Assembly (NCBI GenBank): GCA_902624785.1
Contig: CACNYU010000006.1
Coordinates: 1 to 48,345, forward strand
DNA from: an uncultured Prochlorococcus sp.
Lineage (GTDB): Bacteria; Cyanobacteriota; Cyanobacteriia; PCC-6307; Cyanobiaceae
Length of the DNA stretch: 48,345 nt
Direction of reading: 5' to 3'
Below the pieces are notes generated by a model, which saw only the letters and a program-made list of their open reading frames with translations, did not search any database and was not told the origin of the DNA. The stretch's first letter is position 1. Each line of letters opens with the position of its first letter. Of the stretch, positions 1 through 9,608 are shown piece by piece. The translations under genes and the position numbers were made by a program.

Positions 1-125
1 CAATAAAACAATTATCACTACACTTCCACTAATAAATGTATTTGGTTGTTTATGCCATAGCTCTTTAAAAAATATAAGCAAAGATTCAATAAAAAATGCT
101 ATTTGATATAAAGTAATTTATATAT

Positions 126-164
126 AAAAAGAGGGTCTTACCCCTCTAATTTAGGTCAGCTGCA
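126..164 (-). terminator. Hairpin plus T-tract repeat, copy 1 (minus strand)
   Basis: Read on the minus strand this copy has GCAGCTGACCTAAATTA followed by a 6-bp stem AGAGGG/CCCTCT and TTTTT. It matches the repeat found directly before four plus-strand start codons further right, but here no start codon follows, so it looks like a plain intrinsic terminator. The -35-like TTGACA of the other copies is changed to TTTGCA. Confidence 0.6.
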
Positions 165-566
165 AATATGGAAAAAAAAGATCGCTGAATGAAACATAGA
201 AAAACATACTTATAAAATATTTGGAGAAGGTCAATCTGAGAGAGGGGTGGAGTTAATTTAAAAATTTGTAGGATTAAGATGATTAATTCCTCGATTTTTT
301 TAACAATTCATGCAAAGTATTTTTGGACTAATATTATTTAATAGATTTCTCGTAAATTCAATAAGAGGAAAAAATCTCCTAGATTTGTTGTTTTAATTTA
401 ATAGATTACTTTAGAGATTAATTTTATATCTGATATAAATTCTTAATTCTTGTAGGCATTCTTAATACACAATTATTTTTGTTAATTAAAGATAGGGAAA
501 AAAGCTATTAAGAGGAGAATCAGAAAGCCATGAAAAATACCTAGTTAAGATAAGTCATTATTTAGA
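165..566. other. Gene-free AT-rich stretch
   Basis: No open frame of convincing length or composition is seen on either strand between the terminator-like repeat and the end of the helicase gene. The sequence is low-complexity AT-rich DNA with repeated short tttaatagatt motifs. Confidence 0.5.
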
Positions 567-3500
567 CTAGTGGGTCATTATTTGGCAAAGTCTATTTAAT
601 TGTTGAACTTCTTCAACAGAATTAGTCGTACCTACTACCAAATTTGGAGAACCTACAACGATTGAAAGGCATTGAGCTCTACTAATTGCTACATTTAGTC
701 GGTCTGGGTCAAGTATAAATCCAATGCCTCTTGGCGCATTATCAGAATCGCTTGCAGTAAGAGAGTGAATTGAGATAGGTGCTTCCTGTCCTTGAAAACG
801 ATCTACAGTTCCTATTCTGGCTTTACCAGATAATCGATCCTCTAATTTATTTACTTGTAAATTATATGGAGCAGTAATCAAGATTTCATCAGGACCAATA
901 ATGCCTTTAAAAACTGATAATCCTTCATCATTTTTTTGAACTATTTGGTAAGGACAACCCATTAATTTATTTACTAATTCCTCAATTCTGTCTATTTCTT
1001 CTATGCTATCACTGGCATTAGAATAATGCTCTACTTCTTCAAAATACAAGCCTTGTTGTAAGCCTTCCCAAAGAATCTTATTTTCTGATTTAGAAATACA
1101 AGATTTTAGTTCGCCTTCATAAAAAAGCTTAGAAACAACTGATGTCAAAACTGGAGGCATTCTCCAGCTTGTCGCCAAAAAAACACCTCTATCTGCAGAT
1201 ACTACTTTTTCTTCACCCATCAGATAATCTAAGCAACTCAAACTACTATCTCCAGGATGTTTTGCACGATTTGGTTGTGATAACTGATTTTGATCACCAA
1301 CGAGTAAAATATTTCGCGCACAATGGCTCATAAAAAGAAGATTACTCAATGAAACCTGTCCTGCTTCATCAATAACTAAAAGATCATACGGTTTCCCTCC
1401 AAAACGTTCTTTAACTAAACTAAAAACAGTGGCTCCAATAACGTTAGGTTCATTATTAAGGTCACTTTCACGCAGAGTGTGCACTTTTGTTCCACTGAGG
1501 GATAGTTGATCATTTTTTTCACTAGTACCACTACTCAATTTAACTACAAAGGAATTAGTCGAGTAAGATTCTATTTTTCTTTGTACGGATTTAAGCAAAT
1601 TATTAATCGCTTCATGAGTTTGAGAACTTACTATTACTTTCTGATTTTTACCAACTAATTTAGCAATTAGTTCGCCTGTAACAGTGGTTTTGCCTGTTCC
1701 AGGCGGCCCCTGTAATGAAAGAGTGACTCCATCAGTTGCTGATAAAAAATCAGCCATTAATGATGCTGTTTCTACTGGGTCAGCTTTGATCTTTTTATTA
1801 ATCTCTATCAATTCAGGGATGGCCTTTTTTTCTAAAAGATGAACTATTGACTTTGGTAATTTTTTGTTTTTTTCAACCCAACTTTTTGCTTGCCTGACTA
1901 AATCAGGGAGCATACGTTTATATATTTGTTTTGGAAGTGGAATTAAATCACAATATTCTGGTAGTGCACTGATTCCAATATTCTCTAAAGCTTTTTTCTT
2001 GTAAGCACTTACTTTAAGAATTATATTTGCTGAATTATTAGTATCAAACTCGCCTTCCAAATCAAGATTTTTTTTATCATTATTTTTATCTAATTTTTCC
2101 ATAACATTTTTTTGGATGAATTTATCGCCTTTCTTTAATGATTCCGATAAAACAAAATGCATTTTTATTCCTGGTTTTGTAGATAGCTTTAAAGGTTGCT
2201 CTGGTGAAAAAGAATAGATATGACCTTGACTCCTTTTGATAATTTTCTCTCCAATTTTCTCAGCATTAGCAATTACCTCTGTATCCTCGTACCTCTCAGA
2301 AAAAGTCTGGCCCTCTATTCGATCAAAAAATTCCCACCACTCAATTTTGGCTTCCCTTTCATGAAAATCAATCAAGTCAGATAGAAGTTGCTGGTGCTTA
2401 TAACTTAATCCATATGAACCTTCGGCTAATGGATCTTTCAAGGGATTTGGAATCTCTTTCTGCATTGTTTTTGCTAAAACTTCTAAATCTTTTTCAAAAA
2501 TATTTTTAATATCCTCTTCTTTTGATTTTCCCCACTTATTAGGCCGATCAGGAATTTTTAAAGAACTTTTATGCTTAATTAGAAATTCATGAAGTTCCTG
2601 AGTTGACTCACAATCTTTTTTATTATATTCCTCAAGATCTTTGAGTTTCTTACTTTTGGCAATAGATCTTCCTGTTCTTTTAGGCTCATTAGATTTTTGC
2701 CATTCTGCATATTGAATGACCGAGTCAGCTGCCGTATTAATTTCTTCATGGCGTAGATTATCTAAATAGAGCTTTTCTACTTGTTTAATCGAATAACTTT
2801 CCGCTCCTAAAAGTAAACCATTACGAACTATAGGAAAAAGATCAATAAATAATTCTTCCCTTAACCATTGGTCCCAAGTCGTTTTATGAATACCATGAGT
2901 GGTAGCAAGTCTACCTAAGGCAGTCTTCTCGTAGCTGGCATAGTGATACACATGTAGATTAGGATAATCAATACGTCGCTTCTGTACCCATTTTATAAAT
3001 TCATCAAAGGCTAGTTTTTCTTGGCCTAGATCATGAGCCCACCAAGCTTTGAATCTTCTTTCTAATTTTTGGTCTTTTTTTAAAAAATAACAAGCTCCAA
3101 ATAAATACTCTAACTTCTCTCCTGTTACTGGATTTGGGAAACCCTCCATATCAAACCAAATATCTCCTTCATCACATTTGGGCAGCATTGATAATCCTTT
3201 TTCTTGTTCATCTTTACCTTTAATTTCATATGCAGGTCGACCATCAGATTGAGAAGGACGAACCTGTATAGCAGCTTGTTCTTTTAATTTAACAAATATT
3301 TTTTCATCCATCTGGTTTATTATCTGATTTTTTGACGCTTTAGCCAATTCATCAATAGTGGAGATTCCAGAATAAATTAATTTGTTTCTCTGGCTTTGTC
3401 TCATGCCCGCAACAAGAATTAAGTCACGTTTATTCTTAAGTTCTTCGTCTATAAAAGAAGACCAGTGTCCATGATCACCAGGAGAATATTCAGGTTGTTG

Positions 3501-4115
3501 GCTTTCATCAAAATGTTCTATGAATTTTTGATATCTATCACGTAGATTTTTGTACCACATCCAGAAATCATCTAATCGATATCCATTAGGTTCTTTCTCA
3601 AATTTCTTGCCCCCAAGATAAAGCTTAAAATTTTCGGGAAGATATCCAAGAATAGGCTCAAGTAATTCACAATAAGCACAAGCCTGAACTAAATAAATCG
3701 GTTTAGGATGACTTGATAATTTGCATTCAATAGGAATATAACTCCAATCTCCTAATTTAGAAGGCTTATCGATTCGCTGTAGAAGATCGGCAGAACCTCG
3801 CAGGTTATTATTTTGTAAAGAAGCTTGGTGAATGAAATCATATTTTCCATCATGAACTGCATTTAGGGTTTCTTCAAAAGATTCAGCATTCATCTGCCCA
3901 CTAAGCTGCTTGACTTTTTTTCCGTCATTCTTAAGATCTTTTATCAATAGCTGCTCGTGATTATGACCAGATTCAAAAAGTAATTGATCAAGGACATCCT
4001 CCTTAGGCTTGGGAGCTCTCTTAGGATCTATTTTATTTAATTGTTCCCACCATGAACCAATAACAGGACTTCTACTAAATAATGCAAGTTCAGTAGGTGT
4101 AATTTGACGATTCAT
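567..4115 (-). CDS. RecB-like nuclease / RNase H-like / SF1 helicase fusion (TM0106-like)
   Basis: A 1182-residue cytoplasmic nucleic-acid enzyme. The N-terminal PD-(D/E)XK-like part shows D110, E130-C-K132 and a QACAY motif (144-148), the usual RecB-family active-site pattern. A helix-hairpin-like stretch follows near 250, then a DEDD/RNase H-like segment beginning D322-M-E324 and closing with a KKDC motif near 500. The C-terminal third is a UPF1/DNA2-type SF1 helicase: Walker A GPPGTGKT near 800, Walker B VIDEAGQ near 917, GDQNQLSQP, and a C-terminal VDRFQGQE plus LNVAISRA. This order is that of TM0106-type RecB-like nuclease-helicases. Its start overlaps the upstream gene by 4 nt, so the two are probably co-translated. 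Family members act in DNA repair or phage defence; the role here is inferred. Confidence 0.9.
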   Translation of the reverse strand: MNRQITPTELALFSRSPVIGSWWEQLNKIDPKRAPKPKEDVLDQLLFESGHNHEQLLIKDLKNDGKKVKQLSGQMNAESFEETLNAVHDGKYDFIHQASLQNNNLRGSADLLQRIDKPSKLGDWSYIPIECKLSSHPKPIYLVQACAYCELLEPILGYLPENFKLYLGGKKFEKEPNGYRLDDFWMWYKNLRDRYQKFIEHFDESQQPEYSPGDHGHWSSFIDEELKNKRDLILVAGMRQSQRNKLIYSGISTIDELAKASKNQIINQMDEKIFVKLKEQAAIQVRPSQSDGRPAYEIKGKDEQEKGLSMLPKCDEGDIWFDMEGFPNPVTGEKLEYLFGACYFLKKDQKLERRFKAWWAHDLGQEKLAFDEFIKWVQKRRIDYPNLHVYHYASYEKTALGRLATTHGIHKTTWDQWLREELFIDLFPIVRNGLLLGAESYSIKQVEKLYLDNLRHEEINTAADSVIQYAEWQKSNEPKRTGRSIAKSKKLKDLEEYNKKDCESTQELHEFLIKHKSSLKIPDRPNKWGKSKEEDIKNIFEKDLEVLAKTMQKEIPNPLKDPLAEGSYGLSYKHQQLLSDLIDFHEREAKIEWWEFFDRIEGQTFSERYEDTEVIANAEKIGEKIIKRSQGHIYSFSPEQPLKLSTKPGIKMHFVLSESLKKGDKFIQKNVMEKLDKNNDKKNLDLEGEFDTNNSANIILKVSAYKKKALENIGISALPEYCDLIPLPKQIYKRMLPDLVRQAKSWVEKNKKLPKSIVHLLEKKAIPELIEINKKIKADPVETASLMADFLSATDGVTLSLQGPPGTGKTTVTGELIAKLVGKNQKVIVSSQTHEAINNLLKSVQRKIESYSTNSFVVKLSSGTSEKNDQLSLSGTKVHTLRESDLNNEPNVIGATVFSLVKERFGGKPYDLLVIDEAGQVSLSNLLFMSHCARNILLVGDQNQLSQPNRAKHPGDSSLSCLDYLMGEEKVVSADRGVFLATSWRMPPVLTSVVSKLFYEGELKSCISKSENKILWEGLQQGLYFEEVEHYSNASDSIEEIDRIEELVNKLMGCPYQIVQKNDEGLSVFKGIIGPDEILITAPYNLQVNKLEDRLSGKARIGTVDRFQGQEAPISIHSLTASDSDNAPRGIGFILDPDRLNVAISRAQCLSIVVGSPNLVVGTTNSVEEVQQLNRLCQIMTH

Positions 4116-4705
4116 TTATTTAAGTTTTTATTATTGAAAATTAATTCAATTAAATTATGATCTCCATTTTTAATTTGCTTTAATTGTTCTATCGTTATAT
4201 TTCTGAGAGAAATACCAGCCTTTTTATATGCATCTTCTGGATTTGTAAAGATTGATCCTTTCTGAAACTTTACAAGACGTTTATTCTCTTCAGGTAGAAC
4301 AAAATTAAAACGCCCATATATATTCTTATAGCGCTTCAAGACTTCCTCAGCAGGACTTGAAAAAGTGGACCAGTCAAGTTTAAATAATTCTTCTGCTGCA
4401 ACCTTTCTTGGGAAATGATGATCTTTTGTGAGTGTAATTTTTTTAGGGTTGTCAGATTCAAAAAGTTTTTTTAAAGCGTCAATAGATATATCTCCTGTCC
4501 ATAGTTCATTACTCTGAGGTAGATACCAAATAGCTGCTCCTACCATTGTTTCTAAGATCTGTTTATGGTTCTTATTGCACTTATCAGAGAAATAAAAAGA
4601 TTGTTGGCTCATAACCGTTCTAGCTATAACCTCTGATTTATCGAGAATTTTGTTCTTAGAATCTTTATAGGAATTCCCCATTAAACAAAAATTTTTTTGA
4701 TACAA
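4112..4705 (-). CDS. HNH-like protein coupled to the nuclease-helicase
   Basis: 197 residues, basic, no membrane segment. The one recognisable motif is LTKDHHFPRK (residues 92-101), which resembles the first strand of an HNH/His-Me finger nuclease (D-H-x-x-P). The usual downstream Asn/His residues are not obvious, so the family call is tentative. The C-terminal half ends in a region possibly used for protein contacts (AGISLRNITIEQLK). The gene ends inside the start of the nuclease-helicase with an ATGA overlap, which implies one operon and joint function. An internal start at Met9 is also possible. With no confirmed nuclease fold, this could instead be a partner or specificity subunit. Confidence 0.6.
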   Translation of the reverse strand: MYQKNFCLMGNSYKDSKNKILDKSEVIARTVMSQQSFYFSDKCNKNHKQILETMVGAAIWYLPQSNELWTGDISIDALKKLFESDNPKKITLTKDHHFPRKVAAEELFKLDWSTFSSPAEEVLKRYKNIYGRFNFVLPEENKRLVKFQKGSIFTNPEDAYKKAGISLRNITIEQLKQIKNGDHNLIELIFNNKNLNK

Positions 4706-5159
4706 GCTAGAAAAATACTAAAAAATATATCAATGAAATATGTCTTTTCATTAAAGCTCATAATAATTATGTAACAAAGGGTTCATTTAACATAGCACTC
4801 AAAATTTAAAATTTATTTCAGATCTTTTACTTTTATTAGATAAAATTAGGACTAAATTATCTTTATAAACAAAAGATATTGGTTTAAATCTCTCTAATCA
4901 AGGCAGAGTTTCATTGAATCATCTATCAAAGAACTTCAGTGAAGAATTTCCAAATTTTGCGATAATAGAGATTGGAATAAATTCCGTTCTCCAAATAGTA
5001 TTGCAATGTAGATATCTATAGAGGAAGTTGAACTTTTGGGAAACTTTCAGTGAAAAAAAGAGGATGAGACACTAAACATCAAATGCTATTAATTAAGCTC
5101 CACGTTGGGAATCAATCTGCATTGAAAATACTCCTTTGTAAAATCTTTTGCTTTATTAT
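4706..5159. other. Intergenic region without a supported gene
   Basis: About 450 bp of AT-rich DNA between two minus-strand units. Every frame is broken by stops and no tRNA fragment or repeat copy was recognised. A promoter for the 4112-4705 gene is expected near 4710-4760 but no convincing box can be assigned. Confidence 0.4.
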
Positions 5160-5729
5160 CTAATATTCTTTTAAAATAAATTTTTTAGAACTTCCTGAAA
5201 CCTTCATCCAAGCAACACAAGGAGGCTCCTCTAAGCTTGCCTTAAATCGACTTGGATTTAATCCCCCTTTTTCAAAAAAAGTTTGATCTATTCTCGTCCA
5301 ATTCAAATAACCCTTAGCTCTATAACTTTTTAATTCTTTTGAACACCATTCTTCAGCTTCTTTTCTTGAAGATGTAAATGCCTTTGGAACTTCTTTCGAT
5401 GCATAAACAGCGGGCATATATCTAATGATTAAATAAGGAGCAATAGCTTGACCGGCCCATTTATTAAATTCTGTGAGTTGAGCATTTTGATCAAGTTTGA
5501 TGCATCTTTGTAATTCATCATTTTCAGGATTTAAAAAATTAATTAATTTTTTAAACCAATAAAAACTTATCTCTCCAGTAAGTTCAAATTGTCTTATGAG
5601 ACTTCCAATTTTTGAAATATTACTAGCCCCAAGTGAGGAAGCAAGTTGACCAGGTTTAAAACCTTGTTTTATACGTAGACTTTCAAGATATCTAGAGACA
5701 TGAGTGCCTTTCTTTTGATTAATTTTCAT
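5160..5729 (-). CDS. HTH-like conserved hypothetical protein
   Basis: 189 residues. Residues 10-60 (SRYLESLRIKQGFKPGQLA ... LIRQFELTG) look like a compact helix-turn-helix or Xre-like helical domain. The rest is a mixed region with WAGQAIAPYLIIRYMPAVYA and a Trp/Cys-containing C-terminus, without a motif I can name. The start is the ATG at 5729; an in-frame later Met is not needed. Upstream lies an unusually structured, less AT-rich segment (5745-5880) that would form its 5' leader, so expression may be controlled through RNA structure. A DNA-binding role is inferred only from the N-terminus. Confidence 0.6.
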   Translation of the reverse strand: MKINQKKGTHVSRYLESLRIKQGFKPGQLASSLGASNISKIGSLIRQFELTGEISFYWFKKLINFLNPENDELQRCIKLDQNAQLTEFNKWAGQAIAPYLIIRYMPAVYASKEVPKAFTSSRKEAEEWCSKELKSYRAKGYLNWTRIDQTFFEKGGLNPSRFKASLEEPPCVAWMKVSGSSKKFILKEY

Positions 5730-5744
5730 TAAAATTGTAGGTAG

Positions 5745-5880
5745 TGTTCCTGCTCATCAACCCTATTGGGTTTCAGGTTTGACCACCTTGCCTAGCAGGA
5801 ACATACGGCAGGTTGGTGATTGACAATCTCCTGAAGGATTAACGTCAATACTCGGGATGAACGGAGCGTACTCCTACTTT
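5745..5880 (-). ncRNA. Structured RNA candidate (leader of the HTH-like gene)
   Basis: This block stands out from its surroundings by a visibly higher GC content and several nested hairpins. There is a perfect 10-bp inverted repeat TGTTCCTGCT (5745-5754) / AGCAGGAACA (5794-5803) that encloses AACCC-tatt-GGGTT (5759-5772). Small stems also occur at TCCT/AGGA (5829-5838) and GGAG-cgta-CTCC (5863-5874). On the minus strand it lies directly upstream of the start at 5729, so it would form a 5' leader or a separate small RNA. The minus strand also holds a short open frame in the same block, so a peptide is an alternative. Confidence 0.4.
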
Positions 5881-5885
5881 TATTT

Positions 5886-6732
5886 TAGCATGAATATTAT
5901 GGCATGCTTGAATTAATGAGAACCTGAGAATTAGATACAATTTTAAAAATTTAGGTGACAAGTATTTTTTAAGAAAAGTCTGATCTTTAAAAAATAGATA
6001 TCATATGAAATCAAACGAAATAAGATTTTATTTAATATTTACTTAATTGATATTGGATATGAAATTAAAAGAAAGTTTGCATTTGCTACAAAAACAATGA
6101 AAATAAGCATTATGTTTCATCAATTGTAGAGAAGACTTAAATATTAAAAGTTATCTTTAGGTATAGAAGTAAGATATAAGACTTTCTTCTGTTTGTATAT
6201 TATTTTGCTTGCATAATGAGAAATATTTTTAAAGGATGAACCTTTAAAAATAAAGATATATATTAATCAAATCTTTGTAAATAGAATTGAGAAAGGAATT
6301 CTAAATCTTAATAAAAACTTTTTTGTAAGGGAAGAAACAACAACTCGACAAATTGAAACCCCTTAGGATTATCAAAATTACTTAGATCAGAAAATTGATA
6401 AGTAAAATTATAAGAAGAACATAATAATATTAATTTTTTATAAAATTATTATTTATTAAAATTGAACATAATTAATTCTGGATTACTTTTCTTCTCAAAA
6501 GATTAAAAAAAAGGAAGTTGAACCTAACAATTATTAATGGACGATATATGAAGTGTACATAAATTTTAAAAATCCAGAAAGAAAGATTATTATAAATTTA
6601 GACAAACCTGACTGTCATAAAACCACTCTAAATTTAGAGAACAGGATACGAAGTTAAGATAAATATTTATCAATTTTTAGATAATATACTTTATCTATTA
6701 CTTATTTATATTCACCTTTATTTTTATGAAAA
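5886..6732. other. Long gene-poor AT-rich spacer
   Basis: About 850 bp of very AT-rich sequence. I see no sustained frame, no repeat copy and no tRNA piece. It separates the minus-strand left block from the plus-strand small genes and presumably holds promoters that cannot be placed by eye. Confidence 0.4.
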
Positions 6733-6921
6733 ATGACCAACCTAGAAAAATTGAGAATTGAAATCTCAATCAACCAAGCGAAAAGAGATCTCAAAGATAG
6801 ATGGACTGAAATTTCATCAGAATCTAGATCTGCAATCAGAGAGGAATTTGGAGAGTGGATGAATAAATCTTCTTTTAAAGAGGAAGATATTATTTTTCTA
6901 GATTTTTTTAATGATCTTTAA
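6733..6921 (+). CDS. Small hypothetical protein, 62 aa
   Basis: A charged helical 62-residue protein (MTNLEKLRIEISINQAKRDL...) ending in an acidic/hydrophobic tail IIFLDFFNDL. No domain is recognised. The composition (regular Lys/Glu/Ile spacing, no stop interruption in a stop-rich region) supports a real gene of the kind common in Prochlorococcus islands. There is no clear Shine-Dalgarno site. Confidence 0.5.
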   Translation: MTNLEKLRIEISINQAKRDLKDRWTEISSESRSAIREEFGEWMNKSSFKEEDIIFLDFFNDL

Positions 6922-7023
6922 ATTTTTATTATCTTTTAAGAATAAACAAAAAACCTTAAAATACGTCCTTCCCTCAAAATGAGTTCAGAATAATCATTTA
7001 AGTTCAACAATTAATTATCTATC

Positions 7024-7209
7024 ATGGAAAAACTAGAGTATGTCGATTTGATAAAGGTAAATATACCTTCAAAATCGTTTTTAATTATTGGATCCCTTGG
7101 ATCTATCCAGGAAATAAAATGTGAAAGTTCCTCGCAATTTATTAAACATTTAAACTTCATAAAAGAGAATATTAATGAAGATGAAATAAGTTATATGGAT
7201 TTAGATTAA
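7024..7209 (+). CDS. Small hypothetical protein, 61 aa
   Basis: A 61-residue acidic protein (MEKLEYVDLIKVNIPSKSFL...) with the pattern of a small alpha/beta fold and a YMDLD terminus. The family is not recognised. It follows the previous small gene in the same direction after about 100 bp, so co-transcription is possible. Real-gene status rests on composition and length only. Confidence 0.45.
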   Translation: MEKLEYVDLIKVNIPSKSFLIIGSLGSIQEIKCESSSQFIKHLNFIKENINEDEISYMDLD

Positions 7210-7527
7210 ATTCTTTTAAGAGAGAATTATTGATTAATTTTGCTTGTTAGATTTAATCTTTACTGAATATTTATATTTTTTAATGAGAAACTTTCTAAAA
7301 AATGGTAGATTCCACTAAAAAATGCCATAATGAATTATTTTCTTTTTCAAATCAAATTAGTTTTTGTTTTTTTCAGAAAGAGAATATCCTTTAAAATTAG
7401 TTTAGCAATCTAATCAATTTTAATAATTCTTTTCAGCAAAACTCTATAGGAAATTTAACCTCAAGAGATTATAAAAATTATTTTTGTAAATTTATCAAAA
7501 AAACTCTATTTTATAAAAACTCCCATA
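7210..7527. other. Upstream region of the M48 protease gene
   Basis: About 320 bp of AT-rich DNA without a supported gene; it should contain the promoter of the metalloprotease gene, but no box can be assigned with confidence. Confidence 0.35.
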
Positions 7528-8466
7528 ATGAAAACAAACAAAAAAACTAGTCTTAATATAAAAAAGTTCTCAAAATATTTTTTATTAGTTTTTATCTTTG
7601 CTTTATTCTCTAATTACTTTAGAAATAATTCAATCTACTTTATGCCAAGAGAATATAAAAGTATAAAAAAAGTTGTTGATAAAATTGCCCTAAAAAATAA
7701 TCTTGGTGATGAAGATATACTATTCTCTATAGGTAGCGGATCTTATGTGGAATATGAAGCTGAGAAACTAGGCCTATGCAAAAAGGAGGATTGCTATTAT
7801 TTTAAAAATTTAAATCCGTATAAGAAGCATAAAGATTTCAAACAAGTTAATCTTAATGAGCTCTCTAAACAATCATATTTATTTAATTCAATAGAAGCAT
7901 ATGCTTGGAGTGGAGTAGTTTGGCTTAGCAAATCAACCTTCAAAACATATGGAAATAAAACAAATTATCTTGGTTGCATAATTGGTCATGAATTATCTCA
8001 CATAATCTATAACGATCATCTTGAGCAATCTATTAAATTATCAGAAAAAATAAAGGATTTCAAAAATCCTAAAGATAAAGATAATAACCAATTAATAAAT
8101 AATAAAAAAGTAAATAATGAGGAATTAAAAGAAGAAGAGAATACAAAAAAAGATTTATTTGAAAAGTTTTTATCTAGGGAAAGTGAAATAAAAGCAGATC
8201 AAAATGGAGCAAAAATGATGATTAACGCAGGTTATTCTAAAGACACCTGCATTAATTCAATGATATTTCTTACTAAAAGAAATTATTTAGATGCTCATAC
8301 CGAACTTAAAAGTACTCATCCAGGGCATTTAGAACGATATGAATCATTAAAAAACTTTATTGAAACTTATAATAAAGACAAAGAAATGAAGACATTTAAA
8401 CCTTATAAATGGAATTGGAGATATAGTAGAAAATTAAATACTTTAACCTTCTCACCAAGAAAATAA
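7528..8466 (+). CDS. M48-family membrane-anchored metalloprotease
   Basis: 312 residues. An N-terminal hydrophobic segment (FLLVFIFALFSNYF, about residues 18-31) is a signal anchor, placing the catalytic part outside the cytoplasm. The zinc motif is HELSH in GCIIGHELSHIIYNDH (about 150-165), and the third ligand is probably Glu in SRESEIKADQNGAKMM (about 217-232), the spacing and ExxxD arrangement of M48 peptidases. Between them lies a Lys/Asn-rich low-complexity insertion (about residues 176-210). A substrate cannot be told; M48 enzymes usually trim or degrade envelope proteins. It stands alone between a spacer and a decayed zone. Confidence 0.85.
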   Translation: MKTNKKTSLNIKKFSKYFLLVFIFALFSNYFRNNSIYFMPREYKSIKKVVDKIALKNNLGDEDILFSIGSGSYVEYEAEKLGLCKKEDCYYFKNLNPYKKHKDFKQVNLNELSKQSYLFNSIEAYAWSGVVWLSKSTFKTYGNKTNYLGCIIGHELSHIIYNDHLEQSIKLSEKIKDFKNPKDKDNNQLINNKKVNNEELKEEENTKKDLFEKFLSRESEIKADQNGAKMMINAGYSKDTCINSMIFLTKRNYLDAHTELKSTHPGHLERYESLKNFIETYNKDKEMKTFKPYKWNWRYSRKLNTLTFSPRK

Positions 8467-8536
8467 ATATTAATTAAAAAATTTTTTTTTTACATATATA
8501 GTTTTTTTAAGAGTCTAAAATTTTGTTTTAATTAGA

Positions 8537-9138
8537 TTAATCTAGATTTTTAGAATTTAATAAGGCTTCAACACACCTTCTATATTTTCTTCTAAGTTGT
8601 CATCTATAAAGATATTTATTATCCACTATCCTCAGCATTAAGCAATCAATTCTTGGATCATCAGTTTTTATTACTAACCAATTATCGACATAATCCCAAA
8701 TATCATAAACTTTAATCCAAAAAATAGTACCATCTTTATCTTTTGTGTCTTTATCATGTCATGAATAAAACTTATCACTATTAAATTTAAAATCTTCTTT
8801 ATTTGATAAATTTTTTGATTATTTTTTATTTCCACCCATCCTAATAATACTTTTTGGGGTTCATCGAATGAAAGGTCTCCTCTTATGCCGAATAAAAAGT
8901 ATGAATTATTTTTTCTGCCTCAATCATGTAGCCATCTTCCTCATAACTATATATATCAATATCGTTGATAGAAATATTCTGACCAAAAAATTTTTTTTAA
9001 TTTTTTATTGTAAAAACTGTTGAGAAGCTTGTTAATCCAATTATTTACTCCAAGAGATTCTATATCCTCATTTTTTAGAGAGTAATCAAGAAAGCAATAA
9101 TCATGACTAATCTTTAAAAGATTAATTAACATTGCAAA
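8537..9138 (-). pseudogene. Decayed conserved hypothetical gene
   Basis: The minus strand keeps protein-like pieces in changing frames. One is GDLSFDEPQKVLLGWVEIKN; another begins KDKDGTIFWIKVYDIWDYVD and runs, with one TGA, into RRKYRRCVEALLNSKNLD before a stop at 8537-8539. Several frameshifts and stops break the reading. The original family is not recognised. Its order directly downstream of a small intact gene suggests the remains of an operon. Confidence 0.5.
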
Positions 9139-9279
9139 CTAATTAAGAACATAAATATTCCTTGCTGAATTACCATATTTTGCCTTCATTATCTTAATAG
9201 CATGATGTATGGATACAGCTTGAATAGTTTCCTCAACTCTATATCCCTCCAAGAGGGCTGATACTTTAAATGCTTTCAT
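9139..9279 (-). CDS. Small conserved-looking protein, 46 aa
   Basis: Reads MKAFKVSALLEGYRVEETIQ and continues AVSIHHAIKIMKAKYGNSAR to a TAG stop. The strand-helix-strand pattern (short beta start, AVS..HAIKI helix, then a terminal strand) resembles a small protein type common in marine picocyanobacteria, from memory; no function is known to me. It is intact while the downstream gene is decayed. Confidence 0.5.
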   Translation of the reverse strand: MKAFKVSALLEGYRVEETIQAVSIHHAIKIMKAKYGNSARNIYVLN

Positions 9280-9608
9280 TTAAAAACGAATGAATTTATA
9301 TCTAAAATAAATCTTTTAATCATATTTAATTAAAAATTAATAAATTCTTTATTTTAAAATAACTTTAAAAATTTAATAATTTAATCAAGTTGCTCAAGAG
9401 AAGAGTGTAAGGAGTTATCAATAATAATGAAATTAGTAGCCTTTTTATTAAAAAAAGTTTTCTTTTCCCTTCAATAAATTCCGCCTCAATAATCACCCCC
9501 CCTTTCTATTTTTAAGTTTGTTAATCTTTAAAATCATGAAACCAAATCATTTTCTTTACTTAATTTCTCAATTACAAAATCTAATTATTATTTGATTCCT
9601 CAATCTTG

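Noticed and set aside
5745-5880. Glutamine riboswitch (glnA or downstream-peptide type)
   Set aside because: Short pieces such as CGTTCATCC and CCTGAAGG recall its core, but the order of blocks does not fit on either strand, and the expected GGAAGTAGG core is not in place.
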